The position numbers and the translations under genes were made by a program. Below are positions 25,175 through 33,595 of a DNA stretch of 64,000 nucleotides, in pieces. Origin of the DNA: Verrucomicrobiaceae bacterium (GTDB lineage: Bacteria > Verrucomicrobiota > Verrucomicrobiia > Verrucomicrobiales > Verrucomicrobiaceae). Positions within the stretch are counted from its first letter, which is position 1. The number at the start of each line of letters is the position of its first letter. The notes beneath the pieces are model-generated. The model did no database searches. It had not been told where the DNA came from and saw only the letters and a program-made list of their open reading frames with translations. Location: assembly GCA_019694165.1 (NCBI GenBank), contig JAIBCL010000008.1:1-64000 (forward strand), written 5' to 3'.

Positions 25175-27151
25175 CTACCGGATCTGGAAGGGTCCGCCGG
25201 ATGGTACGGAGGCTGGGCCGTTGCCGGCCAGCGCATTTTCCGCCAGCTCGATGCACTCGAGCAGCAGCTTGTCGGGAACCTTCAATCTTGCGGCGGTGCG
25301 ATAATGCTCGAGCGCCAGCGCAGGCCGGTTGGTACGCAGATACACGGCCCCGAGCGCTTGATGGCAGTTCGCATCTTCGGGCATCACGGCCAGGATGTCC
25401 TTGTAGATGGCGATGGCCTCGTCGTAGCGGCCCACTCCGGCGAGGCCAAGCGCGACGGTGAAGACGACGTGCGGCTGCCGGGCAGCCCGCTCATCCAGCC
25501 GGATGAGCTTGAGGCTGGCATCCAGCGACTCCTGAGGCCGTCCGAGGCGCAGCAGCGAGTTCGAGAGATTGAACATGCCGTGCTGGAAGCGCGGCTCCAT
25601 GGCGATGGCTTTTTGGAAATACCTCACCGCCTCTTCCTCGCGGCCCGCGTTGGAAAGCGCGGCGCCGAGATTGCCCCACACGCGATATTTTTGCGGACTC
25701 TTCTCCGCCGTATCGGTCCACAGGCTCACGGACGTGCGCCAGACTTCATTGCGCGCGCACGTTGCCCAGGAGAGCGCCGCCACGCAGGCGAGGGCTGCGG
25801 CGGGCACGGCGGGACGGACGATGCGGGCAAAGCGGCCGGAAGAGGTGCGCAGCATGTCGAGCAGCGCGGCGACCGCCACGAAGACACCGACGGATGGCAG
25901 ATAGGTGCGGTGGTCCGCCATCAGATCCGGCAGCGGCACGATGCCTGAGGACGCCGAGATGGTGATGAAAAACCAGAGCGTGAACACCGCGGCGATCCTC
26001 GCGCGCACATCCGCGCGACGCGCGATGCCGAGCCAGACCGCGCCCACGACGACGGCCGCGAGCGCGGCCAGCGCACGCAGCACCGCCGGCTCCAGCAGCG
26101 AGCGATGGAGCGGCCAGTCGGGATCGAGGTTCAGCCCCGCAGGCCAGAAGATGCGCCCCAGGTAGGCGGCCACGACGGTGATCTGCGAGACGAGGTAGTG
26201 CCAGTGCTCCAGCGGATTCTCGCGCGAGTTCACGATGTTGATCGCGGCATCGAGGCTGAATGTCCCCGCGTGCATGGCCATGGAGATGATCACGACCATG
26301 GCCGGAATGACCGGCAGGCACAGCAGCAGAGGCCGTGCACGCCGGACCGCGGACAGGGGCGGCGTGGCGTTCACCCCCCAGTCGAGGAGCACCGCCACCA
26401 CCGGCGCGGTGAAGGTGCATTCCTTCGTGAACATGCCCGCCAGCAGCGATGCGACGGCCGCCGCCTTCAGCACGGCCGCCCGCCGGCGCGATGCCGCGCG
26501 CAGCGCTGCGAAGAATACGCATAGCGTAAGCAGGAAGAAGAACGCGCTCAGCGACGTGAACCGTTGCACGATGTACGTGACGGACTCGGTGGCCAGCGGA
26601 TGCGCGGCGAAGAGCAGCGCAGCCACGGTGGGAATGAATGCACGCGATCCATGTGGCGGAGCGGGGCTGCCGCCGCCGGTCCACAGCAGGAGGCGCAGGA
26701 GCGCGAAGACTAGCACGGAATTCAGCGCATGGATCACGATGTTCACCGCCCGGTACCAGCGCGGATTGAAGCCATCGAAAGCGTAGTTCAGCCACAGCGT
26801 GGCGTAGGCCGCCGGGCGCATCATGAAGTTCACCGCCAGGTCGGGATCCGCGCCCGCCCGGGCCGGAAAGCAGGCGAACTCCGTAAGGTGCAGCGGGTAG
26901 CTGAAGCTGCGTGCATCCTTGAAGATCGGATTGTTCTTCATGTACATCTCGTCGTCGAAGACCATCGGGAAATCGGCGGTCCATGCGTAGAGTCCCGCGC
27001 AGAGCAGGGTGATCACCAACACCGCCGGCGCGGGCACCAGCCGGCCGGCGTGATGCGGCGCAGCCTCCGGCGGCTCGTCCGCGGGCGCACGCGGGGTCTT
27101 CCGGCGTCCGCTCGTCCGCGTCTGGCTGGTGGTGTTTGAGCTGGCTGGCAT
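25175..27151 (-). CDS. TMTC-like membrane protein with C-terminal TPRs, paralog B
   Basis: 658 residues with the same plan as its neighbours: a basic, Pro-rich cytoplasmic tail to about residue 40, first membrane helix ending LYAWTADFPM, GT-C acidic pair in FDDEMYMKNNP, then HPLATESVTYIVQRFTSLS, TKECTFTAP and LMADHRTYLPSVG, then four TPRs (WGNLGAALSNAGREEEAV..., FTVALGLAGVGRYDEAI..., ALGAVYLRTNRPALAL). Closest by eye to paralog C, including the first 15 bases of coding sequence. No ribosome binding site is evident at the ATG, but the sequence from the leader to the ATG is conserved with C, which supports this start. Predicted role is membrane glycosyl transfer guided by the TPR part. Confidence 0.87.
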   Translation of the reverse strand: MPASSNTTSQTRTSGRRKTPRAPADEPPEAAPHHAGRLVPAPAVLVITLLCAGLYAWTADFPMVFDDEMYMKNNPIFKDARSFSYPLHLTEFACFPARAGADPDLAVNFMMRPAAYATLWLNYAFDGFNPRWYRAVNIVIHALNSVLVFALLRLLLWTGGGSPAPPHGSRAFIPTVAALLFAAHPLATESVTYIVQRFTSLSAFFFLLTLCVFFAALRAASRRRAAVLKAAAVASLLAGMFTKECTFTAPVVAVLLDWGVNATPPLSAVRRARPLLLCLPVIPAMVVIISMAMHAGTFSLDAAINIVNSRENPLEHWHYLVSQITVVAAYLGRIFWPAGLNLDPDWPLHRSLLEPAVLRALAALAAVVVGAVWLGIARRADVRARIAAVFTLWFFITISASSGIVPLPDLMADHRTYLPSVGVFVAVAALLDMLRTSSGRFARIVRPAVPAAALACVAALSWATCARNEVWRTSVSLWTDTAEKSPQKYRVWGNLGAALSNAGREEEAVRYFQKAIAMEPRFQHGMFNLSNSLLRLGRPQESLDASLKLIRLDERAARQPHVVFTVALGLAGVGRYDEAIAIYKDILAVMPEDANCHQALGAVYLRTNRPALALEHYRTAARLKVPDKLLLECIELAENALAGNGPASVPSGGPFQIR

Positions 27152-27190
27152 CAGTGGCTGGGCTGCGAACCTGCGCCGCCACGCGTCTGG

Positions 27191-27228
27191 CTGACAAAAG
27201 ACATGTCGTGTAGTGCCCGGCGCTACAC
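27191..27228 (-). promoter_or_regulatory. Shared leader element upstream of paralog B
   Basis: Minus strand reads GTGTAGCGCCGGGC then ACTACACGACATGTCTTTTG, nearly identical to the leader of paralog C. It lies 40 bp before the ATG. The dyad here is GACATGTCGTGTA on the plus strand (27200-27212), with one imperfect half. Likely a promoter or regulator-binding region. Confidence 0.62.
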
Positions 27229-27261
27229 GCCTGGTTTGTCATGGGTGACACGCCGCGATTC

Positions 27262-27362
27262 CCGCCCCCTGTGGAAACAGCGCGCCCGCAGAGGCGAATC
27301 GCGGGATGACGCTGGCGACGGACTCCGTGACCAGCGGCGTATGCACGGCGAAGATCGGCGCG
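27262..27362 (-). pseudogene. Relic fragment of a further TMTC-like paralog
   Basis: The minus-strand translation IFAVHTPLVTESVASVIPRF and the following SAGALF align with FAAHPLATESVTYIIQRFTSLSTLF of the four intact copies, and the DNA matches the corresponding part of paralog B at roughly 70 percent by eye (for example GACGGACTCCGTGACCAGCGG). Nothing else of the gene is detectable. It sits between the end of paralog C and the leader of paralog B, and looks like the remains of a duplication or deletion. Confidence 0.65.
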
Positions 27363-27426
27363 CGAAGCAGCGAACGTCTTCTTTCGCAGATCCAGGCGCC
27401 GAGGATGTGCGCGTTGCGGCATCGAG

Positions 27427-29400
27427 CTATCGCAGCCGGATCAGCGGCACGGATGCCGGGAAACTGGCGGCACCACCGAGCATCTCCTCGGCCATCTTGA
27501 TGGAAGCGAGCAGAGACTCGTCGGGCGCCGCGCTGCGTGCGGCGGCTGCGCGGAAGTGCTCGAGCGCGAGGGCGGGGCGGTTGGTGTTCAGATAGACCGA
27601 CCCCAGCGCCTGATGGCACCGCACATCGTCCGGCCGCACGGCGAGTATCTCCTTGAAGACGGCCGCCGCGTCATCGTAGCGGCCCACTCCCGCCAGACCG
27701 AGACCCACGGTAAACACCACGGTGGGATGCCGGGCCGCACGCTCATCCATGCGCACCAGCCGGACGCTCGCTTCGAGCGACTCCTGCGGCCGGCCAAGCC
27801 TGAGCAGCGAATTCGACAGGTTGAAAATCCCGGCTTGAAACCGGGGCTCGATCTTGAGGGCCTGCTCGTAGCACTTCACGGCTTCCACTTCGTTGCCGTG
27901 GTTCGAGTGCGCGGCGCCGAGATTGCCCCAGACTCGGTACTTGCGCGGGCTCTTTTCCGTCGTGTCAGTCCACAGGGACTCGGCTGTGCGCCAGGTTTCA
28001 TTCCGCACGCATGTGCTTGAGGCAAGCGCCACCACGCAGGCGGCCGCCACGACGGACACGGCTCCGCGCGAGAGACCCGGGAGCGGTCCGGCGTGACGGA
28101 CACGGTCCATGATGACTGCGACGAGCACGAAAATTCCGATGGATGGAAGGTACGCGCGGTGATCCGCCATCAGGTCGGGCAGAGGCACCACGCCCGATGA
28201 CATCGAGACGGTGACGAAGAACCAGATAACACCCGTGAGGGCGAGCCGCACACGCACATCGTCACGCCGCGCGCGCCACCACCCGCCGACGCCGCCGAGC
28301 AGCAGAGCGAAGACGGCGAGGGAGCGCAGCACCGGCGCCTCCAAGAGCGAGCGATGCAGCGGCCAGTCGGGATCGAGATTCAGGCCCGCGGGCCAGATGA
28401 TACGTCCGAGATAGGCGGCCACCACCGTCGTCTGGGTGACCGCGTAGTGCCAGTGCTCGAACGGCTCCACCTTGCCGTTCACCAGATGAACGGCGTCGTG
28501 CAGAGCGATGTGTCCGCCGTGCTGGGCGGCGGCGATGAGGATCACCAGCAGCGGAATGAGCGGCATGAAGGCGAGCAGCGGCAGCGCGCGCCACAAGGCC
28601 GTGCGCAGCGGCGCGCGGTTCACCAGCCAGTCGATGCACACGGCCATCACCGGCGCGGTGAAGACGCACTCCTTTGACAGCATCCCGAGAAGCAGCGCAG
28701 CCACCGAGGCCGCACGCAGGGCGCTGCGCGCCACGCGCGCCGCAGCCTGGAGGGATGCGAAATACAGGCACAGCGTGAGCAGGTAGAAAAGCGTGCTCTG
28801 CGAGGTGAAGCGCTGCACGATGTAGGTGACCGATTCCGTGGCGATCGGATGAGCGGCGAACAAGAGCGCCGTCACGACCGGAATGAAGGCCGCCGCGCCG
28901 GGCCGCGCGGCGGCTCCGGCTTCACGACGCCGCAGCAGCAGATGCAGCAGCGCGTACACGAGCACCGCGCCGCCGGCGTGGATGACGATGTTCACGGCGC
29001 GATACCAGCGGGGTTTGAAGCCGTCGAAGAGCCAGTTCAGATGCAGCGTGCCGTACGTCGCCGGGCGCATCATGAAATTCGTGGCGAGATCGAGATCGAG
29101 GCTGAGTTTTGCCGGCCGGTTCGCAAACTCCGTGAAGCGCAGCGGGTAGCTGAAGCTGCGCGAGTCTTTGAAGAGCGGGTTGTTGATCAGGTACGGCTCG
29201 TCATCGAAGACCATCGGAAAGTCCACGGTCCACGCATAAAGTCCCGCGCAGAGCAGGAAGATGAGCAGCGCGACCGCCGCATGAACCAGCCGGCGCGCAC
29301 CATGCGGCGCAGCCGCCGACTCACCCGGCCCCGGCGCACGTCGATCCGCGCGGCCCCCGGCCGACATCTTCTGGCTGGCATTGTGTGAACAGGCTGGCAT
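27427..29400 (-). CDS. TMTC-like membrane protein with C-terminal TPRs, paralog C
   Basis: 657 residues. After a tail with RADRRAPGPG comes the first helix and LYAWTVDFPM, the loop FDDEPYLINNP, HPIATESVTYIVQRFTSQSTLF, SKECVFTAP, and LMADHRAYLPSIG, followed by four TPRs ending ALGSVYLNTNRPALALEHF. The strong matches to paralog B run through the upstream region as well, so B and C probably come from the most recent duplication. The predicted topology puts the acidic pair outside the cytoplasm and the TPRs after the last helix. Acceptor proteins and donor sugar are unknown. Confidence 0.87.
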   Translation of the reverse strand: MPACSHNASQKMSAGGRADRRAPGPGESAAAPHGARRLVHAAVALLIFLLCAGLYAWTVDFPMVFDDEPYLINNPLFKDSRSFSYPLRFTEFANRPAKLSLDLDLATNFMMRPATYGTLHLNWLFDGFKPRWYRAVNIVIHAGGAVLVYALLHLLLRRREAGAAARPGAAAFIPVVTALLFAAHPIATESVTYIVQRFTSQSTLFYLLTLCLYFASLQAAARVARSALRAASVAALLLGMLSKECVFTAPVMAVCIDWLVNRAPLRTALWRALPLLAFMPLIPLLVILIAAAQHGGHIALHDAVHLVNGKVEPFEHWHYAVTQTTVVAAYLGRIIWPAGLNLDPDWPLHRSLLEAPVLRSLAVFALLLGGVGGWWRARRDDVRVRLALTGVIWFFVTVSMSSGVVPLPDLMADHRAYLPSIGIFVLVAVIMDRVRHAGPLPGLSRGAVSVVAAACVVALASSTCVRNETWRTAESLWTDTTEKSPRKYRVWGNLGAAHSNHGNEVEAVKCYEQALKIEPRFQAGIFNLSNSLLRLGRPQESLEASVRLVRMDERAARHPTVVFTVGLGLAGVGRYDDAAAVFKEILAVRPDDVRCHQALGSVYLNTNRPALALEHFRAAAARSAAPDESLLASIKMAEEMLGGAASFPASVPLIRLR

Positions 29401-29440
29401 CCGTGGATGAGCGGCGATCCTGCGCCATCACCCGCCTGCC

Positions 29441-29477
29441 TGGCAAAAGACATGGCCTGTCGCGCCCGGCGCCACAC
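29441..29477 (-). promoter_or_regulatory. Shared leader element upstream of paralog C
   Basis: Minus strand GTGTGGCGCCGGGCGCGACA then GGCCATGTCTTTTGCCA, 41 bp before the ATG. It contains a perfect 13-bp dyad, GACATGGCCTGTC on the plus strand (29449-29461; GACA-N5-TGTC read from the minus strand). It is the best-preserved example with that of paralog D. Confidence 0.65.
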
Positions 29478-29524
29478 TGCGGACGCCTGCCGCGATTTCC
29501 GCACCTGGCCGTGCTCTCCCGCGG

Positions 29525-31519
29525 TCACTGCGGCAAATTCAGACGCATGAGCGGCGCGGCGGCCGGGGTGGAAATGGCGAGCGCTCTCTCCGCCATCCTG
29601 ATGCTCTCGTGCAGACGCGCATCCTGCGGCCGGCGCAGGGCCACGCGGCGCAGGTGCTCCAGGGCGCGGGCCGGGCGTCCGTTGTCGAGCAGGATCACGC
29701 CGAGGGCCAGATTGCTCCCTTCGTGTTCCGGGTTGTGCTGAAGGATGGTGTCGAAGGCCGATATCGCATCATTGATCTTCCCCGTGCCGGCGAGGCCGAG
29801 GGCGACGATGAACAACACGTCGGAGTTTCTCCCCCTCGGCATGGCGAAGAGCTTGAGGCTGTGATCCAGGGACTCTTTGGGGCGACCGAGTTTCAGCAGC
29901 GTGCCGGAGAGGTTCAGCAGAGCGGTGCGGAAGTCCGGCTTTATCTCCAGCGCCTTTTCAAAACACGCCCTGGCTTCCTCCTGGCGGCCTGCTTCGGCGA
30001 AGGCCGCGCCCAGGTTCCCCCATGCGCGATGGTTTCCGGGACTCCTCGAGACGGTGTGCTCCCACACGCTCTGATTCGATCTCCACACCTCGTTCCGCAC
30101 GCAGGTGGCGGCGCACAGGGCGACGACGGCGACTGCGGCGCCACCACAGGCCAGAGTGCGCACCAGACGCGGCCGCCACTCGAGCGTCCGCAGCATGTCG
30201 AGCAGCGCGGCGACGGCGACGAACACGCCGGCCGAGGGCAGATGGGCGCGGTGGTCGGCCATCATGTCAGGCAGGGGCACCATCCCCGACGAGACGCACA
30301 CGGTGATGAAAAACCAAAGGGTGAAAACAAAGACAAGCCGCGCACGAACATCGTCGCGACGACGACGCCAGAACCATGCGGCGGAAGCAACGACGGCGGC
30401 GAGAAAGGCGAGGGCTTTCAGCACGGAGACATCGGCCAGCGAGCGAAAATGCGGCCAGGACGGATCGAGATGAAGGCCCGCGGGCCAGAAGATGCTCCGC
30501 AAATACGCGGCCACGACGGTGATCTGGGTGACGATGTAGTGCCAGTGGGAGATTGGCTGATCGAGGGAGTTCACCACATTCACCACGCCCTGGATCGAGA
30601 AGTGGCCGTCGTTTTGTGCCGTCGCCACGAGGATGACGAGCACGGGAACGACCGGCAGGCACGCCAGGAGCGGCAGCGCCCGCCATGCCGCGGTGCGGAG
30701 ACGCGCGCCCAGAACGATGTGATCGATCAACACGGCCATGAACGGCGCGGTGAAGGTGCACTCCTTCGTCTGCATCCCCAGCAGCACGGCGAGGACCGAT
30801 CCCGTCCGCCACGCGATGACTCCGCGCGGTGAAGCCGTCCGCAGTGATGCGAAATGCAGCCCAAGCGCGAGCAGATAGAAGAGCGCGGCCAGCGAAGTGA
30901 AACGCTGGATGATGTAGGTGACCGATTCGGTGGCAAGCGGATGCACCGCGAAGAGCAGTGCCGCGACGAGCGGGATGAAAAGACGGGATCCCGGCGGCTG
31001 CGCGCATGAGCCGCCGCGCACCCTGCCGAGCAGCACGCGCAGCAGCGCGTACAGCACAAAGCACGAGGCGGCGTGGATGAAGATGTTCACCACGCGATAC
31101 CACCGTGGATTGAATCCGTCGAAGATGTAGTTGAGGCGAAACGTGGCGTAAGCCACCGGACGCATGATGAAGTTCGTGGCCAGATCAGGGTCCGTCCCCA
31201 TCTTCCCCGGCCGGGTGGCGAACTCGGAGAAACGCGATGGATAGTCGAAGCTCGCCGCATCCCGAAACACCGGATTGTTCACGAGATAATAGTCGTCGTC
31301 GAAAACCAGCGGGAAGTCCGCCGTCCATGCGTACAGCGCGGCGCAGAGCACGCCGAGCACCAGCGCGACGGATGCGTGCGTGCGCCAGCGGCCCGCCGGG
31401 ACGACCATGTCCGGCAGCGGTGCCGCAGGGGTGCGGGATGCCCTGCCGGCCGGCTTGCGTGCCTTGGTGATGCGATTCTCATGGCGGACTCGTGTGGAAA
31501 ATTGGAAGGGGCTGGACAT
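29525..31519 (-). CDS. TMTC-like membrane protein with C-terminal TPRs, paralog D
   Basis: 664 residues from ATG 31519. The frame is open to 31570, but the start at 31519 is preferred because the leader shared by all four copies lies at 31565-31600 and would otherwise be inside the gene. Landmarks are LVFDDDYYLVNNP, HPLATESVTYIIQRFTSLAALF, TKECTFTAP, MMADHRAHLPSAG and four TPRs (WGNLGAAFAEAGRQEEARACF...). It is the first of the four in transcription order, 105 bp after the response regulator gene, and so the copy most directly tied to the two-component system. Confidence 0.87.
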   Translation of the reverse strand: MSSPFQFSTRVRHENRITKARKPAGRASRTPAAPLPDMVVPAGRWRTHASVALVLGVLCAALYAWTADFPLVFDDDYYLVNNPVFRDAASFDYPSRFSEFATRPGKMGTDPDLATNFIMRPVAYATFRLNYIFDGFNPRWYRVVNIFIHAASCFVLYALLRVLLGRVRGGSCAQPPGSRLFIPLVAALLFAVHPLATESVTYIIQRFTSLAALFYLLALGLHFASLRTASPRGVIAWRTGSVLAVLLGMQTKECTFTAPFMAVLIDHIVLGARLRTAAWRALPLLACLPVVPVLVILVATAQNDGHFSIQGVVNVVNSLDQPISHWHYIVTQITVVAAYLRSIFWPAGLHLDPSWPHFRSLADVSVLKALAFLAAVVASAAWFWRRRRDDVRARLVFVFTLWFFITVCVSSGMVPLPDMMADHRAHLPSAGVFVAVAALLDMLRTLEWRPRLVRTLACGGAAVAVVALCAATCVRNEVWRSNQSVWEHTVSRSPGNHRAWGNLGAAFAEAGRQEEARACFEKALEIKPDFRTALLNLSGTLLKLGRPKESLDHSLKLFAMPRGRNSDVLFIVALGLAGTGKINDAISAFDTILQHNPEHEGSNLALGVILLDNGRPARALEHLRRVALRRPQDARLHESIRMAERALAISTPAAAPLMRLNLPQ

Positions 31520-31564
31520 GCGGCGTCGATCGACGCTCGCAATCTGGCTCCGCAGCCTTTGTGG

Positions 31565-31600
31565 CTGCAAAAGACATGCCCTGTCACGTTCATCGCCACA
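31565..31600 (-). promoter_or_regulatory. Shared leader element upstream of paralog D
   Basis: Minus strand TGTGGCGATGAACGTGACAG then GGCATGTCTTTTGCAG, 46 bp before the chosen ATG. It carries the perfect dyad GACATGCCCTGTC on the plus strand (31573-31585). The left half diverges from the other copies, while the dyad and TCTTTTG are conserved. Confidence 0.6.
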
Positions 31601-31624
31601 TGCGGACCGTGCGCCGCTGGCTCG

Positions 31625-32302
31625 TCATGCGCCGTGCTCCCGCACCCACTGGCCGGCACGCAGGTAAAGCTCCGCGGCGCTCTTCAATTGCAGCTTGTCC
31701 TTGATGCGCGCGCGATAGGTCTCGACGGTGGACTCGCCGAGATTCAGCGACAGGGCTATCTCCCGCGTGCTCTTTCCGCGGCCGAGCATCTGGAAGACCT
31801 CCAGCTCGCGGTCGGCGAGCGTTTCGATGCCGGCGACTTCCACGGGCGCGCGCTTGCGCGCGAGGCGCTCGAGCAGCCGCGCGGTCACCTGACGGCTGGC
31901 ATAAACGTCGCCGTTCATCACGCAGCGGATGGCCTTGAGCACTTCCGTCGATGCCTCGTTCTTGGTGATGTAGCCCTTCGCGCCCGCGCGCAGGGCACGC
32001 TCGGCGTAGAGTTCTTCATCGTGCATCGAGAGCACCAGCACGTCCACGGACAGGCCGTGCGCCTTGATGTCCTTCACCAGCTCGATTCCGCTCGATCCCC
32101 GCAGCGTGATGTCCACGATGGCGATGTCCGGCGAGGTCTCCCGGATGAGCCGCATGGCATCACGGATGTTGTCCGCCTCACCGCAGATGGAGAGGCCGAG
32201 ATCACGGCCGATGAGCTGGGCCAGATGCTCGCGAAACATCGGGTGATCCTCGACGAGGAGCACCTTGCAGGTTTTCTCGAATTTGCTGTCAGGCCGGATC
32301 AT
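31625..32302 (-). CDS. NarL/FixJ-family response regulator
   Basis: A 225-residue regulator. The receiver domain covers about 12-128, with the acidic pair in VEDHPMFREH, the phosphoacceptor D64 in IAIVDITLRG and the conserved Lys in GAKGYITK. The C-terminal LuxR-type helix-turn-helix (about 160-218) contains LADRELEVFQMLGRGKSTREIA and LGESTVETYRARIK. The start ATG 32302 lies inside the end of the sensor kinase gene (14-bp overlap), so both are made together. The frame upstream of this ATG is a shadow of the kinase gene. It probably binds the dyads in the leaders of the four genes that follow. Confidence 0.94.
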   Translation of the reverse strand: MIRPDSKFEKTCKVLLVEDHPMFREHLAQLIGRDLGLSICGEADNIRDAMRLIRETSPDIAIVDITLRGSSGIELVKDIKAHGLSVDVLVLSMHDEELYAERALRAGAKGYITKNEASTEVLKAIRCVMNGDVYASRQVTARLLERLARKRAPVEVAGIETLADRELEVFQMLGRGKSTREIALSLNLGESTVETYRARIKDKLQLKSAAELYLRAGQWVREHGA

Positions 32303-33398
32303 GTGCTTCGGAGGACGAGGATTGAATGGGGAGGGTGCAGACCACGCTGGTACCGCCGCCAGGCCGCACCATGAGATCGAGACGCGCACCCAGCACCTGC
32401 GCGCGGTAGCGCATCGTGCGCAGGCCCATGCCCTCGCCGCCGTGCGCGGCCCGCGTCGCGTAAAGGCCCGCGCCGTCATCGCCGATGCGCAATTGCAGAG
32501 CACCGGCATCCTGGCACAGGGTGATCGAGATGTTGCGCGCCCGGCCATGGCGCACCGCGTTTGCCACCGCCTCCTGGGCGATGCGGTAGAGGTGCATGGA
32601 TGCCCCGGGGCTCTCGAGATGCACATCCGCCTCCTCGTGAAACTCGATGGCCGCTCCGGTCAGGCGGCCGGTCATGCGTGCCAGCTCTCCCAGGGCCGCG
32701 GACAGTCCTCCGCGGTCCACATGCACGGGGAAAATCCCGCGCGCCAGATCACGCGCCTCCATCATCGCCTGCCGGATGGATTCCTCGATCATCTCCGCAT
32801 CACGCGCCTCCCCCATCGAGCGTGCCCTGAGATCCTCCGCCAGCGCGTGGGCCGCGCAGCCGATGGCTGCCAGATTCTGGCAGAGGCCGTCGTGCAGGTC
32901 CTGCCCGATGCGCTGCTGCTCGTACTCGCTCACGCTCACGATGTCGCGCTCGAGCTGGCGGCGCTCCTCCAGCATCCGGATGCGCGCGGCGTCCTCGTCC
33001 TGCCTGGTCCGCACCGCGGAGACCGCGAAGACAACGACGCAAAAGTAGAACAGCCGGTTTACCAGCGCCCACGCGTAGCCGAGCTGCGTCTCGTAGGGGT
33101 GCGACGATTCATTCGCCACCCACCACGATGCGCCGCACACCAGTGCGACGGCCACTCCCCCTCGCGGCCCGCACCACCACACGGCCAGGGTGATGGGCAG
33201 CGCATAGAAGATGAAGAGGCTCACCTCCCAGCCCGTGATGAAATCCAGCCAGCCCATCAGCACCGCGAACAACATCGGCACGACGCACGAAATCCAGCCC
33301 GGCTGCCGGCGCATGAACACCGTGGCCGATGACCATGCCTCCCAGAATCTCTTCTCGGACACAGGTGGATACATCGCGGTGAGTGTGCTCGCTTTCAT
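32289..33398 (-). CDS. Membrane sensor histidine kinase, HisKA_3 (NarX/DegS) type
   Basis: A 369-residue kinase. Four membrane helices lie in 38-130 with only short loops, so it probably senses a signal in or near the membrane. A coiled linker (about 132-160) leads to the HisKA_3 dimerisation domain, with the phosphorylated H169 in QQRIGQDLHDGLCQNLA. The ATPase domain has N-box HLYRIAQEAVANAVRHG and G1 box IGDDGAGL. No ligand domain is recognised. It is the first gene of the minus-strand block that ends with paralog A, and overlaps its cognate regulator. Confidence 0.93.
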   Translation of the reverse strand: MKASTLTAMYPPVSEKRFWEAWSSATVFMRRQPGWISCVVPMLFAVLMGWLDFITGWEVSLFIFYALPITLAVWWCGPRGGVAVALVCGASWWVANESSHPYETQLGYAWALVNRLFYFCVVVFAVSAVRTRQDEDAARIRMLEERRQLERDIVSVSEYEQQRIGQDLHDGLCQNLAAIGCAAHALAEDLRARSMGEARDAEMIEESIRQAMMEARDLARGIFPVHVDRGGLSAALGELARMTGRLTGAAIEFHEEADVHLESPGASMHLYRIAQEAVANAVRHGRARNISITLCQDAGALQLRIGDDGAGLYATRAAHGGEGMGLRTMRYRAQVLGARLDLMVRPGGGTSVVCTLPIQSSSSEAHDPA

Positions 33399-33595
33399 GG
33401 CATGCCTCCGTCTTCCGGCATCATGGATTCATTGTATCCACGATCCCGTCCCTGCTCACCTGCTATTGTTGTGGCGTCAGCCGCTACACGAGCGCCCGGC
33501 CCCTGCACGACTGACGCGCGGCCTTCCGCTCACTTTGCCCGGCTGCGCGGTTGCGCGGCCCGGAGGCATCGCCATTCTGCGCGCACTCATCCGTC

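Noticed and set aside
23115-33398. Mobile genomic island with attachment sites
   Set aside because: No integrase, tRNA or direct repeats were found at the edges. Insertion between purL and purQ is inferred from gene order only.
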